Source of the DNA: Hydromonas duriensis
GTDB lineage: Bacteria > Pseudomonadota > Gammaproteobacteria > Burkholderiales > Burkholderiaceae
DNA length: 64,000 nt
NCBI RefSeq assembly: GCF_004363775.1
Contig: NZ_SNZE01000003.1
Location: 1 to 64,000, forward strand
Direction: 5' to 3'
A program made the translations under genes and the position numbers. Below the pieces are notes generated by a model that was not told the DNA's origin, searched no databases, and saw nothing but the letters and a program-made list of their open reading frames with translations. Position 1 is the stretch's first letter. Each line of letters starts with the position of its first letter. This document shows, piece by piece, positions 56,699 through 64,000 of this stretch.

Positions 56699-59254
56699 AT
56701 GAGCAAAACCCTCATCATCGCCGAGAAGCCCTCGGTCTCTAACGACATCGCCAAAGCCATCGGCGGATGCACCAAAAAAGATGATTTTCACGAAAATGAA
56801 GACTACGTGATTGCGGCGGCAGTCGGTCATTTACTTGAATTGGTCGTGCCTGAAGAATATGACATTAAACGCGGCAAATGGAGTTTTACTCACTTGCCGC
56901 ACATCCCGCCCCATTTTGACTTGCGCCCTATTGCCAAGTCAGAGGCGAAACTAAAGACGTTGACCAAGCTGCTCAAACGCAAAGACATCACCAACGTCAT
57001 TAATGCCTGTGACGCGGGGCGAGAAGGCGAATTGATTTTCCGCTACATCATGCAATACACCAAGGCCAAGCAACCATCGCAACGCCTCTGGTTACAAAGC
57101 ATGACGCCAACAGCAATTCGTGACGGCTTGGCGCACTTGCGCAGTGATGCACAAATGCTCAACCTTGCCGATGCGGCACGCTCACGCTCGGAGGCGGATT
57201 GGCTGGTTGGCATCAATGGCACGCGTGCGATGACCGCTTTTAACTCAAAAGACGGTGGGTTCTTTTTGACCACAGTGGGTCGCGTACAAACACCGACTTT
57301 GGCGGTGGTCGTTGAGCGCGAGGAAGCGATTCGTGCCTTTAAACCGCGAGATTATTGGGAAGTGCATGCTGAATTTGTGTGCGCCCAAGGCGTATACAAA
57401 GGTCGCTGGTTTGATCCCAAGTTCAAAAAAGACGAAACAGACCCCGAGCGCAGAGACTCGCGCTTGTGGAGCAAAATGGCGGCGCAAACCGTCGTTATGG
57501 CATGTGAAGGGCAAACAGGCACGGTCACAGAAGAAGCCAAGCCCAGTACACAAATTGCCCCTGCTTTATTTGACCTCACCAGCTTGCAGCGCGAAGCCAA
57601 TGCACGTTTTGGCTTCTCTGCAAAAAACACCCTCGGCCTTGCGCAAGCCTTATACGAAAAACACAAAGTGTTAACATACCCGCGTACGGACTCCAAAGCC
57701 CTGCCCGAAGACTATATCGGCACGGTCAAGCAAACGATAGGCATGCTCAAAGAGCAAAACAACTACACCCGTTTTGCTCAACAAATTGAAAAAAATGGTT
57801 GGGTCAAACCAAACAAGCGGGTTTTTGACAACAGCAAAGTGTCCGATCACTTCGCCATCATTCCGACCTTACAAGCACCTAAAAGTCTGTCTGAGCCAGA
57901 ACAAAAACTATACGACCTCGTGGTGAAACGCTTCATGGCTGTATTCTTCCCAGCGGCCGAATACATGGTCACAACCCGCATCACCCAAGTCTTAAGCCAT
58001 CACTTTAAAACAGAAGGCCGCGTCATGGTCAACGCAGGTTGGCAGGCTATCTATGGTCGCGACCAGCAAAAAGAAGACGATACGCTCGTCGCCGTAGCAG
58101 CCGATGAAAAAGTCAAAACAGACCTCATCGACTTAATTGGACTGGCCACTCGCCCGCCCGCACGCTACTCAGAGGCGACCTTGTTGTCGGCGATGGAAGG
58201 CGCAGGAAAACTCTTAGACGACGAGTTGCGCGAAGCCATGAGCGGCAAAGGGTTGGGCACGCCAGCAACACGCGCCTCAATTATTGAAGGCTTGTTATTT
58301 GAAAAATACCTCGTGCGTGAAGGCCGCGAGCTCATCCCCACCGCCAAGGCCTTTCAACTGTTGACTTTATTGCGAGGTTTAGGTGTTGAAGAGCTAACGT
58401 CCGCAGAGCTTACAGGTGACTGGGAGCATAAATTGGCCCAAATGGAGCGCGGCGAAATTAAGCGCGATGCCTTCATGCGCGATGTACAGCAAATGACGCA
58501 AATCATTGTTAAGCGCGCCAAAGAATTCAATGCCGACACCATTCCAGGGGACTACGCCACGCTAAAAACGCCTTGTCCGAATTGCGGTGGCGAAATGAAA
58601 GAAAACTACCGCCGTTTTGCGTGTACCCAATGCGAATTTTCGATGTCAAAAACACCAGGTGGTCGCACTTTCGAGTTGCAAGAAGTAGAGGACTTACTTG
58701 CCACTCGAGAAACACCTCTGTTGCAAGGCTTCCGCAGCAAAATGGGTCGGCCATTTGCAGCAATATTACGCATCGTCGAAGACAAAGAGTCGCCCGCTCG
58801 TTACAAAATGGAGTTCGATTTTGGACAAAGCAGCGACGAAGAAGAAATGCCCGATTTTTCAGCACAAACCCCTGTGGGCGCATGCCCAAAATGCGGAGGC
58901 AAGGTTTACGACGCAGGCACACGTTATGCGTGTGAACACAGCTTTGGTGCTGATAAAAAATGTGACTTCCGTTCGGGCAAAGTGATTTTGCAACAAGAAA
59001 TTGCTCGAGAGCAAATGGAAAAACTGCTCAGTACAGGCCGCACGGACTTGCTCACGAGTTTCAAGTCTGCCCGTACGGGGCGCATGTTCAAAGCGTTTTT
59101 GGTCAACACCAACGGAAAAATCGGCTTTGAGTTTGAAGCCAAAGCACCAAAAGCTGAAAAAGGCACAAGCAAGTTGGCAAAAGCAGTGGATGAGGCGGAC
59201 AAACCCGTGAAAAAAACGACAACTAAAAAAACGGCGGCAAAGAAAAGCAGCTAA
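56699..59254 (+). CDS. topB: DNA topoisomerase III
   Basis: An 851-residue type IA topoisomerase. The TOPRIM domain opens LIIAEKPSVSNDIAKAIGG and has NACDAGREGELIFRYI. The catalytic tyrosine is in VLTYPRTDSKALP. After about residue 620 are two C-terminal zinc-ribbon-like segments (CPNCGGEMKENYRRFACTQC and CPKCGGKVYDAGTRYACEH), then a Lys/Thr-rich basic tail. It is longer than E. coli TopB (653) because of this C-terminal region, as in other Burkholderiales. It decatenates DNA and resolves recombination intermediates. Confidence 0.95.
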   Translation: MSKTLIIAEKPSVSNDIAKAIGGCTKKDDFHENEDYVIAAAVGHLLELVVPEEYDIKRGKWSFTHLPHIPPHFDLRPIAKSEAKLKTLTKLLKRKDITNVINACDAGREGELIFRYIMQYTKAKQPSQRLWLQSMTPTAIRDGLAHLRSDAQMLNLADAARSRSEADWLVGINGTRAMTAFNSKDGGFFLTTVGRVQTPTLAVVVEREEAIRAFKPRDYWEVHAEFVCAQGVYKGRWFDPKFKKDETDPERRDSRLWSKMAAQTVVMACEGQTGTVTEEAKPSTQIAPALFDLTSLQREANARFGFSAKNTLGLAQALYEKHKVLTYPRTDSKALPEDYIGTVKQTIGMLKEQNNYTRFAQQIEKNGWVKPNKRVFDNSKVSDHFAIIPTLQAPKSLSEPEQKLYDLVVKRFMAVFFPAAEYMVTTRITQVLSHHFKTEGRVMVNAGWQAIYGRDQQKEDDTLVAVAADEKVKTDLIDLIGLATRPPARYSEATLLSAMEGAGKLLDDELREAMSGKGLGTPATRASIIEGLLFEKYLVREGRELIPTAKAFQLLTLLRGLGVEELTSAELTGDWEHKLAQMERGEIKRDAFMRDVQQMTQIIVKRAKEFNADTIPGDYATLKTPCPNCGGEMKENYRRFACTQCEFSMSKTPGGRTFELQEVEDLLATRETPLLQGFRSKMGRPFAAILRIVEDKESPARYKMEFDFGQSSDEEEMPDFSAQTPVGACPKCGGKVYDAGTRYACEHSFGADKKCDFRSGKVILQQEIAREQMEKLLSTGRTDLLTSFKSARTGRMFKAFLVNTNGKIGFEFEAKAPKAEKGTSKLAKAVDEADKPVKKTTTKKTAAKKSS

Positions 59255-59276
59255 ATGCAGATATAAGGAGTTCGGT

Positions 59277-59900
59277 ATGCTGAAAATTTATGGAAAGGCC
59301 TCATCCATAAATGTACGTAAAGTCTTGTGGACTTGCGCAGAACTCAATCTTAACTACACACGTGAAGATTATGGTACGGGCTTTGCGCCAACCACTACGC
59401 CAGAGTTTTTGTCAATGAATCCGAATGGAATGGTGCCTGTGATTCGCGATGAAGAGTTGGTTTTGTGGGAGTCAAATACGATATGCAGGTACTTGGTGCA
59501 TCGTCACAAGCGTTTCGATTTGTTGCCAATTGATGCGGAGCAAAAGGCAAGGGTTGAGCAATGGATGGATTGGCAGGCGACTGAACTCAATAATTCATGG
59601 CGTTATGCTTTTATGAGTTTGGCTCGTCAACATGTGGATTATCAGGACGAACAAAAAACGAATGCTGGTGTGGCGCTTTGGAACAGTCAGATGAGCATCC
59701 TTAATCAGCAATTGGCACGTACAGGTGCTTTTGTCACGGGGCAAGCCTTTACTTTGGCAGATGTTGTACTTGGTTTATCGGTCAATCGTTGGGTGATGAC
59801 GCCAATGGCGCATGCGGACTTGCCATTTGTGATGGGGTACTATGAGCGATTGAGTCAGAGGCCCGCTTTTATGGTGCATGGGCGGAACGGTTTGGTTTAG
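59277..59900 (+). CDS. Glutathione S-transferase
   Basis: A 207-residue cytosolic transferase. The thioredoxin-like N-terminal domain shows LKIYGKASSINVRKVLWTCA with the candidate catalytic Ser near residue 9-10, the cis-proline in GMVPVIRD, and the glutathione-binding LWESNTICRYLV. The all-helical C-terminal domain has FTLADVVLGLSVNRW. Substrate class not assignable. AAGGAG precedes the ATG. It lies 22 bases after topB. Confidence 0.9.
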   Translation: MLKIYGKASSINVRKVLWTCAELNLNYTREDYGTGFAPTTTPEFLSMNPNGMVPVIRDEELVLWESNTICRYLVHRHKRFDLLPIDAEQKARVEQWMDWQATELNNSWRYAFMSLARQHVDYQDEQKTNAGVALWNSQMSILNQQLARTGAFVTGQAFTLADVVLGLSVNRWVMTPMAHADLPFVMGYYERLSQRPAFMVHGRNGLV

Positions 59901-59969
59901 TTTATGGCGTCAGTTGTGGTGGCCGCAGCAACTGCGGTCAGACTGGTGCCATTGCTTTAATTGCTGGTT

Positions 59970-60785
59970 TTATTGCGCAAGTAAAAGCTGATTTTTGAGC
60001 GGTTGGAGCACGACAGCGTTGGCGTTAAGAAGTTCTACGAAACGCGAAGACGCAAAGAACTTGTATTCAACCACACGCTGTTTGCTGATGGAGTCGCTTT
60101 CATCCTCGCCTTGGCTTGGATGGCACATGATGAGTGTTTGGTTGTCGGCGCGCTTGAGCCACAACTCAAAAATTCGGTCATATTCTAAAATATCAAACCC
60201 GTATACGCCTAAAAAACCATGGTTGGTGGGGATGCCTGCTGTGGTCAGCCGTCGTTGTAATGAACGACCGCCAAGGTGCTTTAAAACCAGCTCTTTGAAG
60301 TTGAAGTTCGCGGTGCTGGGGACGGTATTGCGCACCCAAACCTTGTGGTTGTTGTAACGCGATTTAAGCACTTTCAATAATGTTTTCTGAATTTGAGGGA
60401 ATTGATGGGCGTGTTGATGACCGTCAATAAAGTCGGGCTGTGCGTTTAACCCGTGCTCAAAAGCATCCAACTGGGCGTGAATGCGCTTCTCTATGGTCGT
60501 TTGGTCAAGCTGGCCTAAATAATTTTTGATAATCAATGTGTTAAGCGGCATCGCCGCTTCAAGCGGGAATGGCTCAGTCCAGTTCAAATGCACCCCTTTT
60601 TCAAAATTACCCTGTTGTTGTCGCAGCAAAGGCGCGGAGTCCGTGAGCCAGCGTGGGGAGCGGGTCATGCAACTGACAGTGCTGAGGCGACCTTTTTGCA
60701 ACAACGAGACGATGCCGAGGTCAATGTTTTCGCTTAAGCCATAGTCGTCGGCACACAATGCCAAGTGAATGTGTTTAGTTGCCAT
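59970..60785 (-). CDS. ChbG/HpnK-family deacetylase
   Basis: A 271-residue carbohydrate deacetylase-like protein of the YdjC/ChbG/HpnK family. The metal-binding motif is LCADDYGLSENID near the N-terminus, and DGHQHAHQFPQI supplies His ligands. HpnK deacetylates N-acetylglucosaminyl hopanoids and ChbG acts on chito-oligosaccharides. Here the neighbouring lipid-linked glycosyltransferases make a sugar-lipid substrate likely. The ATG at 60785 lies inside the end of the gtrA-like gene, an 11-base overlap that suggests coupling. Confidence 0.8.
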   Translation of the reverse strand: MATKHIHLALCADDYGLSENIDLGIVSLLQKGRLSTVSCMTRSPRWLTDSAPLLRQQQGNFEKGVHLNWTEPFPLEAAMPLNTLIIKNYLGQLDQTTIEKRIHAQLDAFEHGLNAQPDFIDGHQHAHQFPQIQKTLLKVLKSRYNNHKVWVRNTVPSTANFNFKELVLKHLGGRSLQRRLTTAGIPTNHGFLGVYGFDILEYDRIFELWLKRADNQTLIMCHPSQGEDESDSISKQRVVEYKFFASSRFVELLNANAVVLQPLKNQLLLAQ

Positions 60786-61170
60786 GATGTCGAAAGACCC
60801 AAGTTGAGCTGATGATATACACAAAGCAGGCGGAGCCTGCGATGGCCAGTAGCAATGCCAACGGGTACGGCAGATTGATATACAGAGCCATGTATAAAAA
60901 AACGGTGTTGATACCGAAGCCCGTCAGTGAGGTTAAAAAATAACGGGGCAACGCATGTTGACGTGGTGTGTTTTTGTCTGCAAACGTCCACAAGGACTGC
61001 CCTAAATAACTCACACTGAACGCCACAAGAAAGCCTATCACATTGGCTGCGTATTCGTTTTGAGCCAACACATACACGCACAGCATCGCAGTGGCATAGT
61101 GAGTCAGTGCCGCTGCGCCGCCAACCAATGCAAATTGCATCAAGCGTTTAATGGGTAGATGGGTCTTCAT
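60775..61170 (-). CDS. GtrA-family membrane protein
   Basis: A 131-residue protein with four hydrophobic helices (VGGAAALTHYATAMLCVYVL, VIGFLVAFSVSYLGQSLWTF and two more), the GtrA flippase-like family that helps move polyprenyl-linked sugars across the inner membrane. It overlaps both flanking genes by 11 and 23 bases, so it is in one operon with them. Confidence 0.85.
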   Translation of the reverse strand: MKTHLPIKRLMQFALVGGAAALTHYATAMLCVYVLAQNEYAANVIGFLVAFSVSYLGQSLWTFADKNTPRQHALPRYFLTSLTGFGINTVFLYMALYINLPYPLALLLAIAGSACFVYIISSTWVFRHHGN

Positions 61171-62137
61171 TTGCTTGTGATGGGGTGTTGGTCAGCATGG
61201 GGCTGGCTTGGTTTTTGTCAATCAGGTACAGCGGTCGTTTTTTGACTTCTTCATAAATTTGACCGACATATTCACCCAGCACGCCAATCAAAATCAGTTG
61301 CACGCCTGAAAAAAACATCATGCCAACCGTTAAGGTTGCCCAGCCAGGCACTTCATTACCAAACACAAGGGTTTGCCATGCAATATATAAAGCGTAGATA
61401 AACGCAGCTAAAGAAATGACGATGCCTGCTACGCCGCTCACCCGCAAAGGCAGGGATGAAAATGAGGTGATGCCTGTCACCGCCAAGCCAAAAAGTCGTT
61501 TGGCATTGAAACTCGATTCGCCACCTGCGCGGGGTGCGGGTCGGAACGGCAGCGCGGCTGATTTGTAGCCGACCCAAGCATACAAACCTTTCATAAAGCG
61601 ATTGCGCTCAGGTAGCTGTTGCAAGGCCTCCACTACTTTTCGATCCATGAGCCGAAAATCGCCTGCATTGCGTGGAATTGAGAATTTACTGTTTTTCGCA
61701 TCGAGCAGTTTGTACAGCACATTGCTGCCCCAACGTTTCAGTGTGGATTCGTCAGAGCGGTCGTTGATGACGCCATACGCCATATCAAAACCAGAACGCC
61801 ACAGCGCAAACATCTCGGGCACCAGCTCCAGCGGGTGTTGAAAATCAGCGTCAATCAGCAGTGTGACGTCACCATCCGCAAATGCAATGCCTGCGGACAA
61901 AGCCGCTTCCTTGCCAAAATTACGCGACAAAGACAAATAGCGAATCGGATAGTGATGTAACAATTTTTGCACAATCGCTTCGGTGTTGTCGGTGCTGCCA
62001 TCATTGACAACGATGATTTCAACATGAGGGCTTTCAGCGCTCAATGTTTGCGTCAACGCGGCAATGAACGCTTCGATGTGTGACGACTCGTTGTGTGCGG
62101 GAACGATACAGCTAATTTTAAAAGGCGTATTGGGCAT
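61148..62137 (-). CDS. GT2 glycosyltransferase, polyprenyl-phosphate sugar synthase type
   Basis: A 329-residue glycosyltransferase. The GT-A core has ISCIVPAHNES, VNDGSTDNTEAI and the nucleotide-sugar motif LLIDADFQHPLELV. Two C-terminal membrane helices (VAGIVISLAAFIYALYIAW and TLTVGMMFFSGVQLILIGVL) are typical of ArnC/GtrB-like enzymes that charge undecaprenyl phosphate with a sugar. The ATG at 62137 matches the family start; a longer reading would overlap the upstream gene. Confidence 0.88.
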   Translation of the reverse strand: MPNTPFKISCIVPAHNESSHIEAFIAALTQTLSAESPHVEIIVVNDGSTDNTEAIVQKLLHHYPIRYLSLSRNFGKEAALSAGIAFADGDVTLLIDADFQHPLELVPEMFALWRSGFDMAYGVINDRSDESTLKRWGSNVLYKLLDAKNSKFSIPRNAGDFRLMDRKVVEALQQLPERNRFMKGLYAWVGYKSAALPFRPAPRAGGESSFNAKRLFGLAVTGITSFSSLPLRVSGVAGIVISLAAFIYALYIAWQTLVFGNEVPGWATLTVGMMFFSGVQLILIGVLGEYVGQIYEEVKKRPLYLIDKNQASPMLTNTPSQANEDPSTH

Positions 62138-62154
62138 GGCGGCTTTACTATTCG

Positions 62155-63762
62155 TTATTGAGCGTGGTAATAGTATACCGTTGCGGTTAATGTCGCAACA
62201 CTTGTGCCGAACCATGCGGGCGCAGGCACATTGAATGTTTTTTTGTCAATATTGCTTTGATGGGCTTGCAACCAAGTTTCGGTATTGCTTTTACATGCCA
62301 GATAATCCGCAGGCGCGGCATACTTAGCTGGCAACAAAACACAGACGATCAGCCCATTCATGTGCTGCCAATCTTTCAGAGGGTTCAGCAAAGCATCTTT
62401 AGAATCGGGCGTTGTTGGTAAAGCCCTTGGATGGTTGGCATTTTTCGCATCCATAAAATAAGCCAGCGATGCCGCTTCTTGCCACATGCCGCTCACCCAG
62501 CCAATGTGCTGTGTGTTGGGGTCTTGCGCAATGGCGTTGGCGAGGGTTTCTCGAGGAATGCTGATTTGACCATACGGGGTGTTGACCAACACGCCTCGCC
62601 CCGCGCCAACCAACGCAACCAATGTCCAAATACACAGCATCACGCGCCACAATTGAGCTAATGTGATGCTGTCCATCGGGCGTTGCCTTTTGGCAATGGC
62701 TAAAATAGGCAGTGCGTACCAAATAGGAATGGCCCAGTGCGCCGTCAGTTCAACAAAACCCGTGATGGCAAAGGCAATCGAAATCAACATGGGCAACAAC
62801 GCAAACGCTAGACACAAGAGACCATCGGACGCTCGTGGGAATGTTGTTTTAAAAAACATCGACACAGACTTGGTTATATTGGCTATAGACTGCTTAGAGT
62901 TGTGCTCAGAATCAGGTCGTAACAAGCAAATAAAAGCCGCCAGCCATAACAACACCGCATAATAGTAATAACTTGCCGCAAAGCTAATCAGGTGCTTAAT
63001 CGACACATGCCCATCACCCTGCTCTTCGGCGTATTTAAACGTGATGTAATCGTGTGCTTTAACCCATTGAAGATGAGGCATTAAGAAAATCAAAAAAAGC
63101 ACAAGCGACACGTAAGGCTTACTGCTTCGATACCAACGGCGTCCAACGGGATGAAGGAGCGAGGCTATAAAAAAACCAAACAACAATACCCCCGTGTAAT
63201 ACTTGCCGAGCATGCCCAGCGCAGCAAACAGAGCCAAAGCCACCGTGCTCAAAATACCTCGCCAGCCCTTTTCAAGCCAACTTTTCAATAAAAATACCGT
63301 GGCCCAAACCCAAAAAGGCAGCAACACAGCATTCGCATTGTACTTTGAGGCCAACGTGCTCAAAGGAAACAGCAGGCTGCCGAAAGCAACCGCAGTCCAC
63401 TGTATATCTGCGACCGTTTCATTGCTGCGCAAAGGCGAGTTGGATAATGAGGCATTCAGAGCGAATATTTTGGCAAGTGCCGCAATGCCCCATAAGGTCA
63501 ATCCGACATTGAGCCAAGCGAGTAAGTAATAACTCCATACCGTTGTTGGCATCCACATAAACCATGCGTGCACAATCCAAGCCACCAAAGGCGGGTGTTT
63601 GAAAGTCCCCCAATCCATGCTTTGTGCCCACGCATAGTTTTCAACCATGTCGCCGTAATTGTCCAAGCCTCGATTGAATAAGGATGTGACCAGCCACCAC
63701 AACAAAACGTGGATTAAAATTAAGTACGGCCAAGTTGGTCGGCGAGGAACTAGGTTGTTCAT
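62155..63762 (-). CDS. GT39-type (ArnT-like) membrane glycosyltransferase
   Basis: A 535-residue integral membrane protein with about 10-12 hydrophobic helices. An early luminal-loop acidic pair (GDMVENYAWAQSM) and a following FKHPPLVAWIVHAWF fit the C-GT fold (GT39/PMT-2). Such enzymes transfer a sugar from a polyprenyl carrier to lipid A or protein on the outer side. Acceptor unknown. It is the first gene of the leftward GT39-GT2-GtrA-deacetylase cluster, 17 bases before the GT2 start. Confidence 0.82.
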   Translation of the reverse strand: MNNLVPRRPTWPYLILIHVLLWWLVTSLFNRGLDNYGDMVENYAWAQSMDWGTFKHPPLVAWIVHAWFMWMPTTVWSYYLLAWLNVGLTLWGIAALAKIFALNASLSNSPLRSNETVADIQWTAVAFGSLLFPLSTLASKYNANAVLLPFWVWATVFLLKSWLEKGWRGILSTVALALFAALGMLGKYYTGVLLFGFFIASLLHPVGRRWYRSSKPYVSLVLFLIFLMPHLQWVKAHDYITFKYAEEQGDGHVSIKHLISFAASYYYYAVLLWLAAFICLLRPDSEHNSKQSIANITKSVSMFFKTTFPRASDGLLCLAFALLPMLISIAFAITGFVELTAHWAIPIWYALPILAIAKRQRPMDSITLAQLWRVMLCIWTLVALVGAGRGVLVNTPYGQISIPRETLANAIAQDPNTQHIGWVSGMWQEAASLAYFMDAKNANHPRALPTTPDSKDALLNPLKDWQHMNGLIVCVLLPAKYAAPADYLACKSNTETWLQAHQSNIDKKTFNVPAPAWFGTSVATLTATVYYYHAQ

Positions 63763-63875
63763 TATTTGAGTTGTGTTCGCTACAAGTTGAGATGAAATGC
63801 GCTTTATTGCTCGCTATTTGAGCAACCCGTTATTAAAGCATATTTCGACAGTCAGCCAAAGGCTATGGTAAAAAT

Positions 63876-63894
63876 AAGCCATTCATAATGGCTT
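63876..63894 (-). terminator. Terminator for the right-edge gene
   Basis: AAGCCATT pairs with AATGGCTT around CAT. Read leftward it is followed by ATTTTTA. It lies 32 bases past the stop of the right-edge gene. Confidence 0.65.
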
Positions 63895-63926
63895 GACCCT
63901 TGGTTCATTTGCTTCGCTGAAGGGGG

Positions 63927-64000
63927 TTATTTTTGAATGTCTTTGTATAGTTTAAACACGGCCAAGCTGCCACGCGCATTGGGTGCAAACCGAATCACTT
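63927..64000 (-). CDS. C-terminal fragment of an unidentified gene
   Basis: The last 23 codons of a leftward gene that continues past the right edge, ending NARGSLAVFKLYKDIQK and TAA. The good terminator after it supports a real gene. Too little to identify. Confidence 0.6.
   Translation of the reverse strand, partial: VIRFAPNARGSLAVFKLYKDIQK

Overview
This window looks like the replication-origin region of a Burkholderiales (Betaproteobacteria) chromosome. The evidence is the rpmH-rnpA-yidD-yidC block facing away from dnaA-dnaN-gyrB, a nearby mnmG-rsmG-parA-parB block with three parS palindromes, and the betaproteobacterial neighbourhood fmt/def - (LysM-type protein) - dprA - smg - topoisomerase III. 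Base composition is moderate and not GC-rich, so I do not name a genus.

Layout. 0-22 kb is mostly core metabolism and envelope: a left-edge fragment resembling a VgrG N-terminus, a glycosyltransferase-like gene, a DUF2167 membrane protein, a YqaA-type membrane protein, ilvA, an MBL-fold hydrolase, a large PLP amino-acid decarboxylase, an NHL/SMP-30-like secreted propeller protein, an SDR/HxlR divergent pair, prmA, accC-accB, aroQ, a COG2509 flavoprotein, an EamA transporter, a small membrane protein, an ABC exporter and an M16 metalloprotease. 22.6-25.4 kb is an accessory islet: four tightly coupled genes for exported proteins, preceded by a head-to-head pair of truncated genes (an HTH-regulator tail on + and a frameshifted fragment on -), which look like a deletion scar. 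25.5-34 kb is the origin region: gyrB, dnaN, dnaA, candidate oriC with DnaA boxes, rpmH, rnpA, yidD and yidC. 34-41 kb holds an exonuclease-like gene, parB, parA, rsmG, mnmG, parS sites, a TSUP permease and an asparaginase.

41.5-48.5 kb carries a membrane-anchored cytochrome c, a strong small-RNA candidate with a CCUCC loop, and a MarR-controlled tripartite drug-efflux operon (MarR, outer-membrane factor, EmrA-type adaptor, Rossmann oxidoreductase, EmrB-type MFS pump). 48.5-59.9 kb is housekeeping: htpX-fmt-def leftward; a LysM-protein relative, dprA, a Kir-type K+ channel and smg rightward; mnmE; topB; and a glutathione transferase. 60-63.8 kb is a leftward glycolipid cluster (GT39, GT2, GtrA, ChbG/HpnK-type deacetylase). 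The right edge cuts an unidentified gene.

The most unusual items are the islet with its deletion scar and the structured RNA near 42.2 kb. No tRNA, rRNA, CRISPR array or intact insertion sequence was seen.
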